NCBI GenBank assembly: GCA_023457535.1
Contig: JAEWLN010000068.1
Coordinates: 1 to 33,032, forward strand
DNA from: Bacteroidota bacterium
Lineage (GTDB): Bacteria > Bacteroidota > Bacteroidia > Flavobacteriales > Flavobacteriaceae
DNA: 33,032 nucleotides
Direction: 5' to 3'
Notes under the pieces: model-generated
The model's input: only the letters and a program-made list of their open reading frames with translations
Databases searched by the model: none
What the model was told of the DNA's origin: nothing
Part shown: piece by piece, positions 30,280-33,032 of the stretch
Numbering within the stretch: the stretch's first letter is position 1
How the letters are laid out: each line of letters starts with the position of its first letter
Translations under genes and position numbers: made by a program

Positions 30280-31293
30280 TCAATTCCTGATCTTCTGTTC
30301 CCATTTCCACGCGCTCGAAAGACTTTCCTCAAGCGTTGAATGGGCCTTCCAACCAAGGATGTTATTGGCTTTATCCGTATTGGCGTATGCCGAAATGATA
30401 TCGCCTTCGCGTCGACCGACGATTTGGTATGGCAGCGGTTTTCCACTCACGCGTTCGAACGTTTTGATCACTTCAAGTACTGAACTTCCCGTGCCCGTAC
30501 CTAGATTAAACGTCTCCACGCGCTCCAGATTCTTTTCCCCGATCAAGCGCTGCAAGGCCACCACGTGCGCCTTGGCAAGATCAACCACATGAATGTAATC
30601 GCGGATACAGGTGCCGTCCGGCGTCGGATAATCATCGCCGTAAACCGATAACCTTTCGCGCATGCCAATACCGGTTTGCGTAATGAATGGAACCAGATTT
30701 TGCGGAACGCCATTGGGCAATTCGCCGATTTCCGCCGTCGGATGCGCACCGATCGGATTGAAATAACGAAGCAGTATAGACCGGATGTTCGACACTTTAC
30801 ACGTTTCGGCAATAATTTCCTCGCCAATTTGCTTGGTGTTACCGTACGGGGAAAGCGCGGGTTTTACAGGCGCACTTTCTGTTATTGGCATCTTATCGGC
30901 TTCGCCATACACGGTGCACGAGGAGCTGAAAATGAAATTAGCCGATTCTTTCTTTTGCAATTCCTGCAAAATATAAACCAGTGTGTTGATGTTGTTCTCG
31001 TAGTACAGCAGCGGATTCTCGACGCTTTCATTGACCGCTTTTGACGCAGCAAAGTGAATGACACCCGCCAAATCCGCATGGCGCGCAAAGAAATCCTGAA
31101 CGGCGGCCTTTTCGCGCAGATCGAGCTTTTCAAAAACGGGCTTTTTCCCGGTGATGGCCACGATTCCATCGAGCACATTTTCAGACGAATTGGAAAGATT
31201 GTCAATAATGACCACTTCAAATCCTTCGTTCTGCAATTCTACCACGGTATGTGAACCGATGAATCCCAAACCTCCTGTAACTAATATTTTCAT
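30280..31293 (-). CDS. galE: UDP-glucose 4-epimerase
   Basis: The 337-residue extended short-chain dehydrogenase interconverts UDP-glucose and UDP-galactose with bound NAD. Motifs: the NAD site G-G-L-G-F-I-G at 7-13, VIHFAASKAV (79-88), SSSCTVYG with catalytic S/T around 125-127, the active pair Y150 and K154 in SPYGNTK, RYFNPIGAHP, and RDYIHVVDLAKAH. GDDYPTPDGTCIRDYIHV is diagnostic of GalE. Length is normal. It lies downstream of a DegT-type aminotransferase and a tiny membrane protein on the same strand, a sugar-nucleotide context. Confidence 0.96.
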   Translation of the reverse strand: MKILVTGGLGFIGSHTVVELQNEGFEVVIIDNLSNSSENVLDGIVAITGKKPVFEKLDLREKAAVQDFFARHADLAGVIHFAASKAVNESVENPLLYYENNINTLVYILQELQKKESANFIFSSSCTVYGEADKMPITESAPVKPALSPYGNTKQIGEEIIAETCKVSNIRSILLRYFNPIGAHPTAEIGELPNGVPQNLVPFITQTGIGMRERLSVYGDDYPTPDGTCIRDYIHVVDLAKAHVVALQRLIGEKNLERVETFNLGTGTGSSVLEVIKTFERVSGKPLPYQIVGRREGDIISAYANTDKANNILGWKAHSTLEESLSSAWKWEQKIRN

Positions 31294-31364
31294 GTTTTCT
31301 GGGTTATTGGTTGCGGTTGTCCGTTATCGCCACAAATGCGGCTACTTTCAACCGTTGACTTTGA

Positions 31365-31463
31365 CTATTTTTTCATGATGTATTGCGTAGCCAGAAATGC
31401 CACGGCAAACGTCACCGCAAATAAGACGATCTGTACGATGAGTTTCTTGTGATTGGGTTGCAT
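31365..31463 (-). CDS. 32-residue single-helix membrane protein
   Basis: A 33-codon frame starts at ATG 31463 and stops with TAG at 31365. The product has a basic start (MQPNHKK), one hydrophobic helix (residues 8-25, VQIVLFAVTFAVAFLA) and ends in two lysines (MKK). The ATG is one base after the stop of the DegT aminotransferase gene (TAA-T-ATG), so translational coupling is strong evidence that it is real. galE follows 71 bp downstream on the same strand. Function is unknown; it may be a small inner-membrane subunit or regulator. Confidence 0.65.
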   Translation of the reverse strand: MQPNHKKLIVQIVLFAVTFAVAFLATQYIMKK

Positions 31464-31464
31464 A

Positions 31465-32598
31465 TTACGAATTTAAAAATTCCAATATGGACTCAGTAAT
31501 AAAGGCGATTTGCTCCTGGTCGAGTTCGGTATGCATCGGCAGTGAGATCACTTCTTTGACCAATTGGTTGGTAACCGGAAAATCTTCTTCTTTGTATCGC
31601 ACGTCGAGATACGCTTTTTGTGCGTGAAGCGGAATCGGGTAGTAAATCGCGCACGGAATGCCTTTTTCAAGCAAATGTTGCATCAATCCGTCGCGGTCTT
31701 TACCAACAATACGCAATGTATATTGGTGGAATACATGACTGTCTTTTTCGCCTGTGATTACCGGCGTTACGATGTTCGGATGCCCGGAGAGCGCCTCGGA
31801 ATATTTTTGTGCCGCCTCCTGACGCGCGTCGTTGTAGTGGTCCAGATACGGCAATTTGGCGTTGAGTACCGCGGCCTGGATGCTGTCCAAACGCGAATTG
31901 ACGCCAACCACATCGTGGTGGTAACGCACATACATGCCATGGTTGACAATACCGCGCAACACATGCGCGAGCGAATCGTCGTTTGTAAAGATCGCACCTC
32001 CGTCGCCATAACAACCCAGGTTTTTGGATGGAAAAAACGACGTCGACGCCACATGCCCAATGCAACCCGCTTTGGTTTTCTTGCCGTCGGCAGATTTATA
32101 ACTGGCCCCAATGGCCTGTGCATTGTCCTCGATGACAAACAAATTGTGCTCGCGCGCGAGTTCCATAATTGCGTCCATATTGGCAGCCTGACCAAACAGG
32201 TGCACCGGAACAATCGCCTTGGTCTTGGGCGTAATGGCCTTTTTGATTGCGTCGATCGAGATGTTGAATGTATCGATTTCGACATCGACCAGAACCGGCG
32301 TAAGCTGCAACAGCGCGATGACTTCGACCGTAGCGGCAAACGTAAAATCGGCCGTTATGACTTCATCGCCGGGCTTGAGTCCGAGACCCATCATCGCAAT
32401 CTGCAACGCATCGGTACCGTTGGCGCACGGAATAACATGCTTGCACCCAAGGTAATTCTCGAGATTTTGCTGGAAGCGGTGCACCTCCGGCCCGTTGATG
32501 TAGGTATTGGTATCGAGCACTTCCTGGATCGAAGCGTTGACGGTTTCTTTGATGTCTTCGTATTGCCCTTTGAGGTCAACCATCTGGATTTTTTTCAT
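31465..32598 (-). CDS. DegT/DnrJ/EryC1/StrS family sugar aminotransferase
   Basis: The 377-residue PLP enzyme transfers an amino group to a keto-sugar nucleotide for surface polysaccharide or glycoprotein sugars. Motifs: IQMVDLKGQY near the start, CANGTDALQIAM (PLP phosphate), DFTFAATVEVIALL, PVHLFGQAANMD, D158 in VIEDNAQAIGA, the Schiff-base lysine K192 in FFPSKNLGCYGDGGA, and YYPIPLHAQKAY near the C-terminus. The closest described relatives act on UDP-linked keto sugars (WbpE-like), but the exact substrate cannot be assigned. It is the first gene of a minus-strand unit with the small membrane protein and possibly galE. It has an excellent promoter and is divergent from waaA. Confidence 0.94.
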   Translation of the reverse strand: MKKIQMVDLKGQYEDIKETVNASIQEVLDTNTYINGPEVHRFQQNLENYLGCKHVIPCANGTDALQIAMMGLGLKPGDEVITADFTFAATVEVIALLQLTPVLVDVEIDTFNISIDAIKKAITPKTKAIVPVHLFGQAANMDAIMELAREHNLFVIEDNAQAIGASYKSADGKKTKAGCIGHVASTSFFPSKNLGCYGDGGAIFTNDDSLAHVLRGIVNHGMYVRYHHDVVGVNSRLDSIQAAVLNAKLPYLDHYNDARQEAAQKYSEALSGHPNIVTPVITGEKDSHVFHQYTLRIVGKDRDGLMQHLLEKGIPCAIYYPIPLHAQKAYLDVRYKEEDFPVTNQLVKEVISLPMHTELDQEQIAFITESILEFLNS

Positions 32599-32621
32599 CG
32601 GATGTCAAAATTTAAACTAGG

Positions 32622-32651
32622 CAAAACTAGTAATTAAATGGTGTGCGGCAA
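32622..32651 (-). promoter_or_regulatory. Flavobacterial promoter for the DegT aminotransferase operon
   Basis: On the minus strand TTG (32651-32649), 19 nt, then TAGTTTTG (32629-32622): a full consensus match with ideal spacing, 23 nt before the ATG. Confidence 0.8.
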
Positions 32652-32698
32652 TGGATTTTCTGCAAAGTGGTGTATTTTAGCGACACAATTCACGCACT

Positions 32699-33032
32699 AT
32701 GTTTTTCATCTACGATTTGTTGGTTTTGATCGCGGGCGCGGCCTTAAAAATAGCGGCAATGCTGAACCCTAAAATGAAACTTTTCGTCGATGGCAGGAAA
32801 ACGGTGTGGCAAGAGTTGTCGGATAAGATAAAGCCAGCGGACCGCACGATCTGGTTCCACGCCGCCTCGCTCGGGGAATACGAACAAGGGCTTCCGGTCA
32901 TCGAAAAGATCGCGCAAGAATACCCCGGCCATAAAATCGTGCTGACGTTTTTCTCGCCATCTGGATATGAGGTGCGCAAACACAATACGGCAACAAACGT
33001 AACGGTGTACCTGCCACTGGACACGCGCTCGA
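32699..33032 (+). CDS. waaA: 3-deoxy-D-manno-octulosonate (Kdo) transferase, N-terminal part
   Basis: The open frame from ATG 32699 runs off the window edge after 111 codons. The translated N-terminus has a membrane anchor (FFIYDLLVLIAGAALKIA), then KMKLFVDGRKTVWQEL and WFHAASLGEYEQGLPV, the conserved start of the Kdo transferase WaaA (KdtA), whose glutamate in the SLGE motif is catalytic. TFFSPSGYEV and YLPLDT follow, as expected. The enzyme adds Kdo to lipid A precursor at the cytoplasmic face of the inner membrane. The rest of the protein lies outside the window. A near-consensus TATTTTAG lies 20 nt upstream. It is divergent from the DegT aminotransferase gene, giving a sugar-envelope context. 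Confidence 0.94.
   Translation, partial: MFFIYDLLVLIAGAALKIAAMLNPKMKLFVDGRKTVWQELSDKIKPADRTIWFHAASLGEYEQGLPVIEKIAQEYPGHKIVLTFFSPSGYEVRKHNTATNVTVYLPLDTRS

Noticed and set aside
31564..32637. A 357-codon plus-strand open frame opposite the DegT aminotransferase
   Set aside because: It overlaps the promoter and the whole of a well supported gene, and the product is rich in R, V and H without domain features.

Overview
The window looks like a chromosomal segment of a Flavobacteriaceae bacterium (Bacteroidota), probably Flavobacterium or a close relative with unusually balanced base composition (close to half G+C by eye, where many Flavobacterium are AT-rich). The evidence is a type IX secretion (T9SS) plug protein, a secreted protein with a T9SS C-terminal sorting domain, families largely restricted to Bacteroidota (DUF5916, DUF2490, DUF983, DUF6370), A-rich start regions without strong Shine-Dalgarno sequences, and many promoters of the flavobacterial type TTG-N(17-23)-TAnnTTTG. 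There is no phage, plasmid, CRISPR array or transposase. Most genes are housekeeping.

Layout. 1-4800: a partial exported protein with a carboxypeptidase-regulatory-like domain (minus), peptidase E, tRNA-Gly(TCC) (minus), a GNAT acetyltransferase, and two convergent but unrelated L,D-transpeptidases flanking a tiny ORF and a shared terminator. 4801-13670: plus-strand genes for a DUF5916 outer-membrane-type protein, GpmI, a DUF2490 protein, methionine aminopeptidase, a methyltransferase, the T9SS plug protein and ApaG. 13666-19577: a four-gene minus-strand operon, the ligase-associated DNA damage response cluster (MBL exonuclease, ATP-dependent ligase, Lhr-like helicase, PdeM endonuclease), with four-base stop/start overlaps except where a dispersed repeat separates ligase from helicase. 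19800-30220: pruA, a T9SS cargo protein, rsmG (minus), a fatty acid desaturase, an aminotransferase, purT, a DUF6370 protein, an araC-acetyltransferase pair (minus), a DUF983 protein and fabD. 30280-33032: a minus-strand sugar block (DegT aminotransferase, a 32-residue membrane protein, galE) and the divergent start of waaA.

The feature most worth a second look is a family of three dispersed, structured, apparently non-coding elements of about 130-180 bp (1461-1638, 16759-16890, 25621-25752). They share a conserved 5' block (GCGTTAGGGATGGAAGCGG-like), an ATCCTTTT block, an AGCCCG core and a GGCAACGCCC plus AAAAATAAAAA 3' end, with variable hairpins between. Two are preceded by degenerate 7-bp tandem repeats. 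One lies inside the ligase operon and supplies the A-rich leader and the first base of the helicase start codon. The other two end at the T-tract of a terminator read from the opposite strand. I do not know a function for them.
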